The position numbers and the translations under genes were made by a program. 34,978 nt of DNA, from contig CAJLXC010000004.1 of the NCBI GenBank assembly GCA_905210545.1, positions 1 through 34,978 on the forward strand. Reading direction: 5' to 3'. This document shows positions 1 to 7,851 of the stretch, piece after piece. Position 1 is the first letter of the stretch. Each line of letters opens with the position of its first letter. Under the pieces are notes generated by a model. It did not search any database and was not told the DNA's origin. It saw nothing but the letters and a program-made list of their open reading frames with translations. This DNA comes from an uncultured Eubacteriales bacterium (lineage in GTDB: Bacteria; Bacillota; Clostridia; Christensenellales; Borkfalkiaceae).

Positions 1-1
1 T

Positions 2-1036
2 CAAAATGATGATCGTTCCGGTGGTCTTCTGTTCTCTCATCGTGGGCACGTAAGGGTTGAAATAAGAAACGGCAACCTGACCGACGAAATCACAACGGAA
101 ATCGATTCGGAACTGAAACGACTCGAAACGATTTTCTCCGTCGAACAGGGCGGCGAAGCCGCAAAACTTTCCGACGCCGAAGCAAACGAAAAAATCACGG
201 TAAGCAAAGACTTTGCCGCCGTACTGAAAAAAATTAACAGCGTTTTCAAATTGACGGACGGTAAATACGATCCTACCGTTTTCCCTTTGGTAAGGCTCTG
301 GGGCTTTTACCCGGACTACCCCGTAAGCGATTTTGCCCCGCCGGCAGACGACGAGATTAAAAACGCTTTGACTCACGTCGGATTGAATAAAATTTCGATT
401 ATATCGGGAGAATCCGACTCGACCGTAAAAACCGACGGAGCGACTCAAATCGATTTCGGCGGGATCGCAAAAGGTTACGCCGCGGATAAAATCGCCGGGA
501 TAATTAAATCGCATAATCTCGGCGGCGGTTATATAAATCTCGGCACGAGCAGCTTGCGACTGTTGAAAGTGGAATCTTTAGAAGTTCGACACCCGAGAAA
601 AGACGGGGAAAGAATTCTCGAAATAGCTTGCGGAACGCTTACGGACGTAAGCGTTTCCACAAGCGGCAATTACGAAAGATTTTACGAATACGACGGAGAA
701 AAATATTGCCATATTATAAACCCGAAAAACGGACGCCCGGCAAACACCGGAGTCGAAAGCGTTACCGTAATCTGTAAGGACGGCGCGCTTGCGGACGGCA
801 TTTCCACCGCGTTGTGTCTTTGTTCGCCCGAAGAATATGAAAACGCTTCTTCCGGCGTAACGGAGTCTTCTTCCGAACTTGCGGATTACATAAAAAAAAT
901 ACTTAAGTCGCAGGAGTTCGAAGGCGCGCTTATTTTCGCCGCGTCGAACGACGGAAACAAAAAACGACTTTTCACCAACGCGGACGAAAAGTCGTATAAA
1001 TTGCTCGATAAAGACTATTCGATTGTAAAAATTTGA
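2..1036 (+). CDS. apbE: FAD:protein FMN transferase (ApbE family), 5' end outside window
   Basis: ApbE enzymes attach FMN from FAD covalently to threonine or serine of extracytoplasmic flavoproteins. The frame is open from the first bases, so the start and any signal peptide lie upstream of the window; the internal TTG at 251 is not the start. Family marks in order: the FSVEQGGE and KINSVFKLTDGKYDPTVFPL region with the usual LWGF, DFGGIAKGYAADK, YINLGTSS, then STSGNYERF followed by HIINPKNGRPA, and DGISTAL, which carries the acidic metal-ligand position. The gene ends 45 bp before, and converges on, an ABC importer on the other strand, with no strong terminator between them. The flavinylated target is not in the window. 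The family call is firm; the substrate is unknown. Confidence 0.9.
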   Translation, partial: QNDDRSGGLLFSHRGHVRVEIRNGNLTDEITTEIDSELKRLETIFSVEQGGEAAKLSDAEANEKITVSKDFAAVLKKINSVFKLTDGKYDPTVFPLVRLWGFYPDYPVSDFAPPADDEIKNALTHVGLNKISIISGESDSTVKTDGATQIDFGGIAKGYAADKIAGIIKSHNLGGGYINLGTSSLRLLKVESLEVRHPRKDGERILEIACGTLTDVSVSTSGNYERFYEYDGEKYCHIINPKNGRPANTGVESVTVICKDGALADGISTALCLCSPEEYENASSGVTESSSELADYIKKILKSQEFEGALIFAASNDGNKKRLFTNADEKSYKLLDKDYSIVKI

Positions 1037-1081
1037 ACAAAACGCCCCAAAACGGCGGCAAAAGCTATTGTACGTTTCGCC

Positions 1082-1720
1082 TCACAGAGAAAGCATAAGA
1101 TTAAAGAGATCGTTTTCGGTCTCTTTATTTATTTCCGTAATTATTTTTATGGTTTTTCCGTGCGACAAAACGACTATTTCGTCCGCAAACGTAACGGCTT
1201 CTTTAATATCGTGCGTAACGAAAATCACGGTTTTATTCCCTGATTTGCATTTGGCTTTTATTTTTTCGATAAGCCGATATTTAAGCGCGACGTCGAGATT
1301 TACGAAAGGCTCGTCCATAAGCACGGTATCCGAATCGAATAACATCGCGCGAAGAATCGCCACGCGCCTTGCCATACCCGCGGAAAGCTCTTCAGGATAT
1401 TTATTTTCGCAACCGCCAAGACCGAAATCTTCTAACGCGGCGGACACGTCCGCCGTTTTGGTCACGAGTTCTATGTTCTGCTTTACGGTAAGATTTTTCA
1501 CGAGTCTGTCGCGCTGAAAAACGAACGCGACGCGCTTAGGAGCATTCTTTATTTCGCCCGAATAGTCCGTAAGCCCCGCCAAGATATTAAGCAGCGTCGT
1601 TTTCCCCGAACCGCTTTCTCCGAGAACGGCGGTTATTTTCGATTCCGGAAAAGAAGCGTTAAAGCTTTCGAAAACCGTTTTATCGCCGTAGCTTTTAGAA
1701 ATATCGATAAGCTCCGTCAT
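1082..1720 (-). CDS. ABC transporter ATP-binding protein, NitT/TauT (SsuB/ThiZ-like) type
   Basis: This 212-residue nucleotide-binding subunit powers the importer formed with the next two genes upstream. It shows a Walker A (LGESGSGKTTLL), a Q-loop in VFQRDRLVKNL, an ABC signature read as LSAGMARRV instead of the usual LSGGM, a Walker B ending in MDEP, and an H-loop (VTHDIKEA). The FQRDRL and GMARRV patterns are typical of the nitrate/taurine/alkanesulfonate/thiamine-precursor branch. Its ATG overlaps the permease stop by 4 nt (ATGA at 1717-1720), so translation is probably coupled. It is short for the family (usually about 240-260 residues) but has every motif. The transported compound cannot be told from this subunit. 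Confidence 0.88.
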   Translation of the reverse strand: MTELIDISKSYGDKTVFESFNASFPESKITAVLGESGSGKTTLLNILAGLTDYSGEIKNAPKRVAFVFQRDRLVKNLTVKQNIELVTKTADVSAALEDFGLGGCENKYPEELSAGMARRVAILRAMLFDSDTVLMDEPFVNLDVALKYRLIEKIKAKCKSGNKTVIFVTHDIKEAVTFADEIVVLSHGKTIKIITEINKETENDLFNLMLSL

Positions 1721-2475
1721 AGTCTTTTCCCCGCCTTTTTCGCGATCGCGCCGAATGCGCTTTCTATCGCCGCGCCCGTTATCACCGCAAACGCGACAAT
1801 CGCGAGCATATCGGCTATTTCGAAATAAACCTTTGATTTATTAAGAAGATACCCCAAAGATACCGCGGTCTGCGCAATCACTTCCGCCGCGACCATAAGT
1901 TTAAGATTAAGCGACAGACCCGCCCCCGCCGAATACAACGCGGAAGGAAGTATCTGCGGTATTTCCACGCTGAACAGAACGACCTTTTTCGGAACGCCGA
2001 ACACGGAACACATTTCAATCACTTCGCGATCTATCCCGCAAAACGCGTTAAACAATTCCGTATACAACGCAGGCAGAACCACGAGCATAGTCACAATAAC
2101 GGGCGCGATTTCGGAACTCGTCCAGAACAGCAACAGCAAAACCACGGCGACCGTAGGCAACGCCCTTATTACTTTTATAAACGGCGCGACGATTTTTCGG
2201 AACGTCGTTTTTTTATAAGAGAAAAACGCGAGCGCAAACGCCGCAAAAAAAGAACAGACAAACGCTATAACGGCGCGTAAAAAAGTTCTCCCCGCAGCCG
2301 CATAAAACTCTCCGCTTTTAAACAGAGAAAAAGCCGCGGACAAGGTTTGCCCCACGGTCGGAAGAATATACTCGCTGTCCGCGGCGAAAGCCGCCGCCGA
2401 CCACAGCAACAGAATTGCCGCGACGGAGAGTATCGGACACGCGATATTCAGTATTTTTTCTCTGTTTTTTTTCAT
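1717..2475 (-). CDS. ABC transporter permease, NitT/TauT (SsuC/ThiX-like) type
   Basis: This 252-residue integral membrane protein has about six hydrophobic segments, the first near residues 10-32. The binding-protein-dependent permease fold is recognisable from the region around residues 100-190, with RALPTVAVVLLLLFW, then the EAA-like coupling loop MCSVFGVPKKVVLFSVEIPQ and PSALYSAGAGLSL, typical of SsuC/TauC/ThiX relatives. It lies 22 bp after the substrate-binding gene and overlaps the ATPase gene by 4 nt. The start at 2475 lacks a strong ribosome binding site, which suggests coupling to the gene before it. Substrate undetermined. Confidence 0.87.
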   Translation of the reverse strand: MKKNREKILNIACPILSVAAILLLWSAAAFAADSEYILPTVGQTLSAAFSLFKSGEFYAAAGRTFLRAVIAFVCSFFAAFALAFFSYKKTTFRKIVAPFIKVIRALPTVAVVLLLLFWTSSEIAPVIVTMLVVLPALYTELFNAFCGIDREVIEMCSVFGVPKKVVLFSVEIPQILPSALYSAGAGLSLNLKLMVAAEVIAQTAVSLGYLLNKSKVYFEIADMLAIVAFAVITGAAIESAFGAIAKKAGKRL

Positions 2476-2497
2476 TTCTATATAAAAATCGAATGCT

Positions 2498-3487
2498 TTA
2501 TATAAAGAATTCGTCCGTTACCTGTTTTGCGGAGGTCGGCTCTATCGCCATTATGTCCGCCAGATAATTTTGCACCGCACTCTTTCCTTTCTCCGCCGAT
2601 TGCCAGAAAATATTGCAACCGTCGATAACGCCCGCGTCTATATTTTCCGCGACTAAAGAAGGAACAACGCCTTCCGCAAGCGCGCCGTTTACGGCGGTTA
2701 CGGCGACCGACGTGTTTTCGTGCAACCACTCGTTCAATCCCTTAAACGCGTTTTCAATCTTTTCTATAAGCCCGGGATTGTTATCCGCAATGCTCGATTT
2801 TACCATAAGAACCGCCTGCGGATAAGTGCCGGATTCGGAATCGTAAAGAGTCTGAACGTTTATTCTGCCCGTATAATCGGGAGCTATTTTAGTAAGCTTT
2901 GTCGCCGCAGGCTCGGGCAAAAGTCCTACGGAGAGCTTACCCTGCTTTAACATAGGCATAAGCTCGGAAGCGTCCGCAAAATATCTGAACGCAACTTTCC
3001 CGTCCACGGGTTTTTCGCTCGCCTCGTATTCTATCCCCTCTTTTTTCAATATAACTTTAAGCGTAAGATCGGGAACGTTGCCTTGCCCTATGACTCCCAC
3101 GACTTTGCCTTTAAGCTCTTCTGCCGACGTTTCGCCCTTGGTCATTATATAAAGGTTGCCGTGCGTAATCACCGCCGCCATTTTATAAGCGTCGCCCTTG
3201 TTAGCTTTATACAATTTAGAAGCCGCGTTCACGGGCATAACGATAAAATCGCTTTCGCCTTTTTGCATTATCCCGCCGATATTGCCCGCGGCAACCACTT
3301 TATAATCGAACTCGTATTTCTCGCCGAAATTTTCTTTATCTTTTATAAACTTTGCCACGGCAAGCGCGGGCGCGCCGTCCGGTACGCAAAAAGTAAATTT
3401 GCCGCCTTTGTCTTTATCGCACGCGCCGAACGCCAAAGAACATACCGCAAGAACTAATACGATAACCCACGTGAAAAATTTTTTCAT
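2498..3487 (-). CDS. ABC transporter substrate-binding lipoprotein, NMT1/THI5-like (SsuA/PhnD superfamily)
   Basis: This is the extracellular binding protein of the importer, about 329 residues. It starts with MKKFFTWVIVLVLAVCSLAF then GAC, a signal peptide whose lipid-anchored Cys would be residue 23. The mature part begins FTFCVPDGAPALAVAKF and contains DFIVMPVNAASKLYK and GKVVGVIGQGNVPDLTLK, typical of NMT1/THI5-like and SsuA-like proteins. I chose the ATG at 3487, which has AAGGCGGT just upstream and begins the signal peptide. An in-frame ATG at 3550 would add 21 residues encoded by the terminator hairpin of the leader and is unlikely. NMT1-like proteins bind pyrimidine or thiamine precursors, sulfonates, riboflavin or other small molecules; I cannot choose among these. 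Confidence 0.85.
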   Translation of the reverse strand: MKKFFTWVIVLVLAVCSLAFGACDKDKGGKFTFCVPDGAPALAVAKFIKDKENFGEKYEFDYKVVAAGNIGGIMQKGESDFIVMPVNAASKLYKANKGDAYKMAAVITHGNLYIMTKGETSAEELKGKVVGVIGQGNVPDLTLKVILKKEGIEYEASEKPVDGKVAFRYFADASELMPMLKQGKLSVGLLPEPAATKLTKIAPDYTGRINVQTLYDSESGTYPQAVLMVKSSIADNNPGLIEKIENAFKGLNEWLHENTSVAVTAVNGALAEGVVPSLVAENIDAGVIDGCNIFWQSAEKGKSAVQNYLADIMAIEPTSAKQVTDEFFI

Positions 3488-3489
3488 AA

Positions 3490-3646
3490 CTACCGCCTTT
3501 TCGTTTAAGTCTTCCGTTACGAAAGAAAACGCCCTCCGAATCATTTTCAAAGGGCGCGACGTGAGTTAATAAGGCTATGAAAAGCCTTAAAAATTCCGTA
3601 TTCAGCCCTTTACCGTCAGGCGAACCTTTCGATTCAGGTATTTTAC
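3490..3646 (-). promoter_or_regulatory. Structured 5' leader, riboswitch-like attenuator of unrecognised class
   Basis: About 155 nt of leader RNA separates the predicted transcription start (near 3646) from the binding-protein gene. Visible RNA elements in order are a GAATC/GGTTC stem closed by a GAAA loop (3622-3635), a segment AAAGGGC (RNA) at 3605-3611, a 6-bp AAGGCT hairpin (3571-3588), and a terminator-like hairpin (3530-3556, stem CGCCCT/AGGGCG) followed by TTTTCTTTC. The AAAGGGC segment is exactly complementary to GCCCTTT at 3549-3555, which overlaps the terminator stem. The two pairings exclude each other, the usual antiterminator/terminator design. I could not match the core to TPP, FMN, SAM, fluoride, ZTP or preQ1 consensus patterns. 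Confidence 0.6.
3530..3556 (-). terminator. Intrinsic terminator inside the importer leader
   Basis: On the minus strand a CGCCCT ... AGGGCG stem is followed directly by TTTTCTTTC (3521-3529). It sits about 34 nt before the start codon of the binding protein and after the predicted promoter, so it would act as an attenuator rather than ending an upstream operon. Confidence 0.6.
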
Positions 3647-3652
3647 CTTTTT

Positions 3653-3681
3653 ATTTTATATTTTATTCCTCGATTTGTCAA
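3653..3681 (-). promoter_or_regulatory. Sigma-A-type promoter of the NMT1-like importer
   Basis: Read on the minus strand: TTGACA (3676-3681), a 17-bp spacer, then TAAAAT (3653-3658). The expected start is near 3646, which places the whole putative attenuator in the transcript. Confidence 0.7.
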
Positions 3682-3839
3682 GCGTTTCGCGGACTTAGGG
3701 AAAAATACGTATATTATACTACGAATATCTACACAATGATCATTAAATATATCATAGGACGATAAAGTCTTTTTATGAGATTTTTGTCGCCGATTAAAGC
3801 AAATATTCAGAGTTTTAATACAAGATAAAAGTCGGTCTG

Positions 3840-4916
3840 TCACTTTTGCTCGCTCGGCAGACATTCGATAAAAACGGCTTCCGTATCGCTTTCTACCCTG
3901 AATTTGTTTTCCGCTATATAAGGCAGATAGAAATAATCGCCGCGCTTTATCTTATGTTCGTAATTATCGCCTTTAATCACCGCTTCTCCGCTTAAACAGA
4001 TATACACGCTCGGCGCGTAATCCATTACGAAACTTCCGCCGTTTTTTATAGTATGCCTGTTCTCCGCAAAGCACGGAGTGTCTTTATGCGTTATCAGTTC
4101 TTCTTTTACATAGTTTTGCGTATTCACGGTTATTTTCGGATTAACCCTTGCGTACGCCACCGCCTTATCGCCGTATATGTCGTAATTTATCGCGTCAAGC
4201 GCGGTAGACTTATCAAGCCCTATATATTCTTCTTCATAAGATATATGATAATCTCCGCACCATCTTTCCGGCTGTATCGTAAAGTCCGTGGGTTCTTGCA
4301 CTTCTATAACCGTACACCCCGCGCCTAGCGCGTGTATTAACCCCGCCTTTATAAGCCACACGTCGCCGACCTTTACGTCCACGCCGTAAAGCAGGTTGCC
4401 CATTATGTCCTTTTCTTTCTCGCTGCGCTCTTCTAACGCGGACAACTCCTCTTTCGTTATCTTGTCTTTAAACCCGAAATAAAGTTTAGCGTTCTCCCGC
4501 GTTTCAACGACCAGCCAGGCTTCCGTCTTGCCGTATTCCGAGTTAAAGTTCTTTCTCGAAAAATCTTTCGTCGGATGCACCTGAAACGGCAACCTTATCG
4601 CGCTGTCTAAAAACTTTACAAGACAATCGTATTTGCGACTGCCCAACAGCTCCGCTTTATGCTCGTTTAACAAATCGTCGAAAAATATTTCCGTGCCTTT
4701 AACCACCGAAACGCCGTCGCGTTTGCCGAAATATCTCGGATTTATCGCTTTTACCTTGCTTGCTATCCATTCTTCGGGAAAAAAGTTATCCGTTCCGTCG
4801 TCGTATCCGTCTTTTTCAAAAATCTTCGTATATTGCTTTCCGCCGAGATAAATTCTGTAAACCCTGTTCCGCTCGAAAAATATCGGCTCACGGACTATCT
4901 TTTCTACGTCGTTCAT
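3840..4916 (-). CDS. manA: Class I mannose-6-phosphate isomerase
   Basis: It interconverts mannose-6-phosphate and fructose-6-phosphate in the cytoplasm with a bound zinc. The 358-residue cupin-type protein shows the metal-site motifs in order: FQVHPTKDFS (zinc His), YGKTEAW (zinc Glu), then KAGLIHALGAGCTVIEVQEPTD (zinc His and the conserved EVQ segment). The C-terminal part (KRGDYFYLPY, EAVFIECLPS) is the second cupin. It overlaps the fructokinase gene by 4 nt (ATGA, 4913-4916) and is the last gene of the mannosidase locus, so it provides the entry of mannose carbon to glycolysis. No clear terminator follows in the 180 bp before the importer promoter. Confidence 0.92.
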   Translation of the reverse strand: MNDVEKIVREPIFFERNRVYRIYLGGKQYTKIFEKDGYDDGTDNFFPEEWIASKVKAINPRYFGKRDGVSVVKGTEIFFDDLLNEHKAELLGSRKYDCLVKFLDSAIRLPFQVHPTKDFSRKNFNSEYGKTEAWLVVETRENAKLYFGFKDKITKEELSALEERSEKEKDIMGNLLYGVDVKVGDVWLIKAGLIHALGAGCTVIEVQEPTDFTIQPERWCGDYHISYEEEYIGLDKSTALDAINYDIYGDKAVAYARVNPKITVNTQNYVKEELITHKDTPCFAENRHTIKNGGSFVMDYAPSVYICLSGEAVIKGDNYEHKIKRGDYFYLPYIAENKFRVESDTEAVFIECLPSEQK

Positions 4917-5794
4917 AACTTTATCGCTCCTTTAAACTGCGTCGCTTTCGCGCCCGCTTTATTGCCTTTAATTAAAGCGTTTTCTATGTTTTCTTTCGTA
5001 AATTCCTTGCCGTCGAGTTCCGCAAGCACCGTTCCGAAAAACGCGTCCCCCGCGCCCGTGGTATCGACGGGGGTTACCTTCTCCGTGGCAACAACACCGC
5101 TTAACCCGTTATATACGTACATACTGCCTTTACTTCCGAGCGTTATCAAAAGCAGTCTGTCCTTTTTATTCACCTTGCTTATCGCAGCGTTTAAATCCTG
5201 TTCGCCCGTGTATGCAAGTATTTCGTCGTCCGAAAACTTTAATATATCCGCTTCGTCTATATACGGCTTATACGCTTTTATCGCTTGCTGTAAATCATCG
5301 AATAAATCCATTCGGAAATTCACGTCGAAAGAAAACGTCTTGTTCGCTTTTTTTATTTTCTTTACCATGGCGGTCGCAAATTCCCTGCCCCTTTCTTCCG
5401 ATAACATTAAAGAACCTATATGCACGATATTTAATCCGTCGTATGCGTTTAAATCGATTTCTTCGGCGCAGATATTAAAATCCGCGGTGTCGTGACGGAA
5501 AAACGCAAAGTCACGCTCGCCGCCGGTAAGCGTTACGAACGCAAGCGTTGTGTTCCTTTCTTTATCGACTTGAATATCGAGCTTGTCAAAGCCGACTCTC
5601 TCTGCAAATTCCGTTACGAACTTGCCTATCGGGTCTTTCCCGACTCTGCCGATAAAGCCGACTTTCGCTCCCGATTGCTTTGCGTTCACCGCTACGTTAA
5701 AGGGTGCGCCGCCGCAGAACGCCTGAATGTTTAACACGTCGTTTTCTTTCTCACCGATTAAATCCGCGAGTATTTCGCCTATACTTAATATCAT
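4913..5794 (-). CDS. scrK: PfkB-family sugar kinase, probable fructokinase
   Basis: A 293-residue ribokinase-fold enzyme that phosphorylates a sugar with ATP. The N-terminal PfkB signature is clear (GGAPFNVAVNAKQSGAKVGF then IGRVGKD), as is the C-terminal one with the catalytic Asp (VDTTGAGDAFFG). The start LSIGEILADLIGE and the DFAFFRHDTAD segment are typical of bacterial fructokinases. AAGGAG lies upstream of the ATG. The gene start overlaps by 4 nt the stop of a vanished ROK kinase gene, and its end overlaps manA by 4 nt. Placed beside mannose-6-phosphate isomerase, it may act on fructose and perhaps mannose; substrate specificity is inferred. Confidence 0.88.
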   Translation of the reverse strand: MILSIGEILADLIGEKENDVLNIQAFCGGAPFNVAVNAKQSGAKVGFIGRVGKDPIGKFVTEFAERVGFDKLDIQVDKERNTTLAFVTLTGGERDFAFFRHDTADFNICAEEIDLNAYDGLNIVHIGSLMLSEERGREFATAMVKKIKKANKTFSFDVNFRMDLFDDLQQAIKAYKPYIDEADILKFSDDEILAYTGEQDLNAAISKVNKKDRLLLITLGSKGSMYVYNGLSGVVATEKVTPVDTTGAGDAFFGTVLAELDGKEFTKENIENALIKGNKAGAKATQFKGAIKL

Positions 5795-5850
5795 TTTTGG
5801 TTCTCCTTAAAACACAACGCCGCCGCGCCTAAAATTCCTGCGTCGTTATG
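5791..5850 (-). pseudogene. Remnant: last 19 codons of a ROK-family sugar kinase gene
   Basis: Between the GHL6-like hydrolase and the fructokinase, the minus strand reads HNDAGILGAAALCFKENQK then stop. NDAGILGAAAL is the typical C-terminal motif of ROK glucokinases and mannokinases. The TGA overlaps the fructokinase ATG by 4 nt, exactly as expected of an intact operon gene. An in-frame TAA precedes the remnant directly, and only about 20 bp separate it from the stop of the hydrolase gene. The likely history is an internal deletion that removed nearly all of the ROK gene while leaving the translational junction intact. Confidence 0.75.
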
Positions 5851-5871
5851 TTATTTTATGGCTGTTATATT

Positions 5872-7851
5872 TTATTTTTTTAGCATAATCATGGCGTAGC
5901 CGACGATTCTTGGCAGAGTAATCCCGGTGTAACCGTTTTCGTAAGTCAATTTCAGAATCTCGCCGTTCGGAACAACTTGTGCGGCGACATACTTACCCTT
6001 TACGAAAACCGTTTTGCCCTGTTCTGAAACGTTATGCTCTTCGATAATCGCCCTGAAATTTCTGTGTTCCGGGTAAGTAACTTTAATATGCAACAAATCG
6101 TACTCGTTCTTTTTGGCAATGGTAATTCTTGCCGTCGTCGGCAAATCAGGCGTTTTAACGACGGGATTCGGCAACAACTCTTCGATTAACTGTCTAACGA
6201 GTTCTTTTTGAGCGGATAAGAAGTAAATTCCGTAATCGGTAAACACGTCAAACGACACGTGAGCGGAGTTTTCGCCAAGAATTGCGGAAGAAAACTCTGT
6301 TACCTCTTTAGGAGGCGTGTAATAACAGCCGTGAATACCGGGTTTCATAATATCGAAATACGCGCTTACGTAAGAAGCTATTTCCTTTCCGCCGTTATTT
6401 TTCATTTTAACGGCAGTTCCGCCGATTTCGCCGTTATCCTTGCTGTAATAGTAAATCGACCAAACGGAATCGGAATAGTCCTTAAACCCGCGGTTAAGCT
6501 TAAAATACGCGCGTTTGCTTTTGTCGAGCCCGCAAAACTTTATATAATCGTAATCTTTAATCGCGAAAGCCGTTTTATCGCGATTCAGCGCAGCCGTACC
6601 CGACGACAGAAGCTTGCCGCCGTTTGAGATATAATCGTCGAGCTTTTTAATCAGCTCTTCCGACATATCGAAGCTGTCGGGAATCACAAGCAGCTTATAC
6701 GGTGAAAAATCCATATCCGGATTTATAAACGTGCAGGAGTAATGCAGTTCCGAAAGCATTCTTAAAGCGGCTCTGTACCTCGTTTCGTCAAGCTCCGCGT
6801 AATCTTTGGCGAGAACGGCGATATCCGAATAAATTTTAGAATTCTCGGTGTAAGGCTCGTATTGCTTTGACTCGGCAAAGATGTCGCCTAAAACCCTGAA
6901 CATTTCCTTATTTATACCGTAAACGGGGTGCATATGGTCGCCGAAAGAAATTTCGTATCCGTATAAAAGCGCTTCGTACAAATCGTTTTCCAACGCCGCG
7001 CGCGGGCGAATTCCTCCGAAATCTCCCCAGTCTCGCTGAAATCTCCCGGTCATATATATTTTGGTATCGTAAAGATTGCTTAAATATAAAGCGTGTTGCG
7101 GGAAAAACTCGTAATGCCGCCACGACCAGCTCGGAAGAGACTCTATTTCGGCGTGAGCGTTTGTCATAAATTCGGGGGCGATGCCGTTAAAGAACGCGTA
7201 CCTGTTTTTACCTAAAACGGCTCTTATCTCCTCTGAAAAACGGCGCGTGGAGAGATCCTGAAAATTATAAACCTGCTCTTTATCGGAAACGTCTACGCCC
7301 GAAGCAAGCATTTTTTCCATACACGCGGGGCAATAGCACAATTCGGGATAGAATCCGTCGCAAAAAATGCCGTCGATGTCGTACTCGGATATCTCCTTAA
7401 CGACGGAAAGCACGAAATCCACGTAACCTTTTTGGTTAAAGCACATGGTTCTGGTAAAAAAATTTCCTTCTTTGCGGTCGCAATCGTGAACGAAATTGTT
7501 ATATGTTTCGAGAACGTTTCCGTTTTCGCTTATTCTGCACCATTCAAGATGATTTTTTGCCGCCTTAAAGTTAATGCCGACGTTAAGATACGCCGTAACG
7601 CCGATATCTCTTTTATGGCATTCTTTAATAACTTCGCCTAAAATATCCCTTTTAAGCCCGGGATAAACGCATCCGACCTTTGTCGGATAATAGCAAAACC
7701 CGTTATTACACATAGCGGTAAAATTGATATATCCCACGTCAGCCTTTTTAAGCGTTTCGGCAAAATCCGCGGCGTCGAATTCCGAAAGCAGATTTTCGAC
7801 GCCCTCCACGGTGTGAAAGTCAAAATGAACGGCTCTTTTGAATTTTATCAT
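5872..7851 (-). CDS. GHL6-like glycoside hydrolase (TIM barrel with glutamine-amidotransferase-like and beta domains)
   Basis: A 659-residue cytoplasmic protein with no signal peptide. The N-terminal part (residues 1 to about 330) resembles the hypothetical glycosyl hydrolase 6 barrel: HFDFHTVEGVENLLSEFDA, GVTAYLNVGINF, then DIDGIFCDGFYPELCYCPAC with Asp160/Asp165 and a Cys cluster (172, 174, 177) that is common in this group. Next comes a region like the trimerisation domain of GH42-type enzymes (YKLLVIPDSFDMSEEL, YISNGGKLLSSG), then a small beta domain. The first codon overlaps the stop of the alpha-mannosidase gene by 4 nt, so the two are probably translated together and act on the same glycan. 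The exact substrate is not known; fucosidase- or mannosidase-like activity is possible. Confidence 0.72.
   Translation of the reverse strand: MIKFKRAVHFDFHTVEGVENLLSEFDAADFAETLKKADVGYINFTAMCNNGFCYYPTKVGCVYPGLKRDILGEVIKECHKRDIGVTAYLNVGINFKAAKNHLEWCRISENGNVLETYNNFVHDCDRKEGNFFTRTMCFNQKGYVDFVLSVVKEISEYDIDGIFCDGFYPELCYCPACMEKMLASGVDVSDKEQVYNFQDLSTRRFSEEIRAVLGKNRYAFFNGIAPEFMTNAHAEIESLPSWSWRHYEFFPQHALYLSNLYDTKIYMTGRFQRDWGDFGGIRPRAALENDLYEALLYGYEISFGDHMHPVYGINKEMFRVLGDIFAESKQYEPYTENSKIYSDIAVLAKDYAELDETRYRAALRMLSELHYSCTFINPDMDFSPYKLLVIPDSFDMSEELIKKLDDYISNGGKLLSSGTAALNRDKTAFAIKDYDYIKFCGLDKSKRAYFKLNRGFKDYSDSVWSIYYYSKDNGEIGGTAVKMKNNGGKEIASYVSAYFDIMKPGIHGCYYTPPKEVTEFSSAILGENSAHVSFDVFTDYGIYFLSAQKELVRQLIEELLPNPVVKTPDLPTTARITIAKKNEYDLLHIKVTYPEHRNFRAIIEEHNVSEQGKTVFVKGKYVAAQVVPNGEILKLTYENGYTGITLPRIVGYAMIMLKK

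Noticed and set aside
1037..1081. Terminator between apbE and the converging importer
   Set aside because: Only a 4-bp GCC/GGC stem is visible, too weak to call.
2478..2729. Arg-rich minus-strand ORF inside the binding-protein gene
   Set aside because: It lies wholly in another frame of a well-supported lipoprotein gene and has no ribosome binding site or recognisable motif.
3490..3646. TPP or FMN riboswitch upstream of the importer
   Set aside because: The CTGA and GGGCTGAA pieces suggested TPP, but the required order of GGCTGAGA and ACCCTTTGAACCTGATCTGG elements is absent, and the FMN consensus (AGGGGATCTTCAGGG) is not present.
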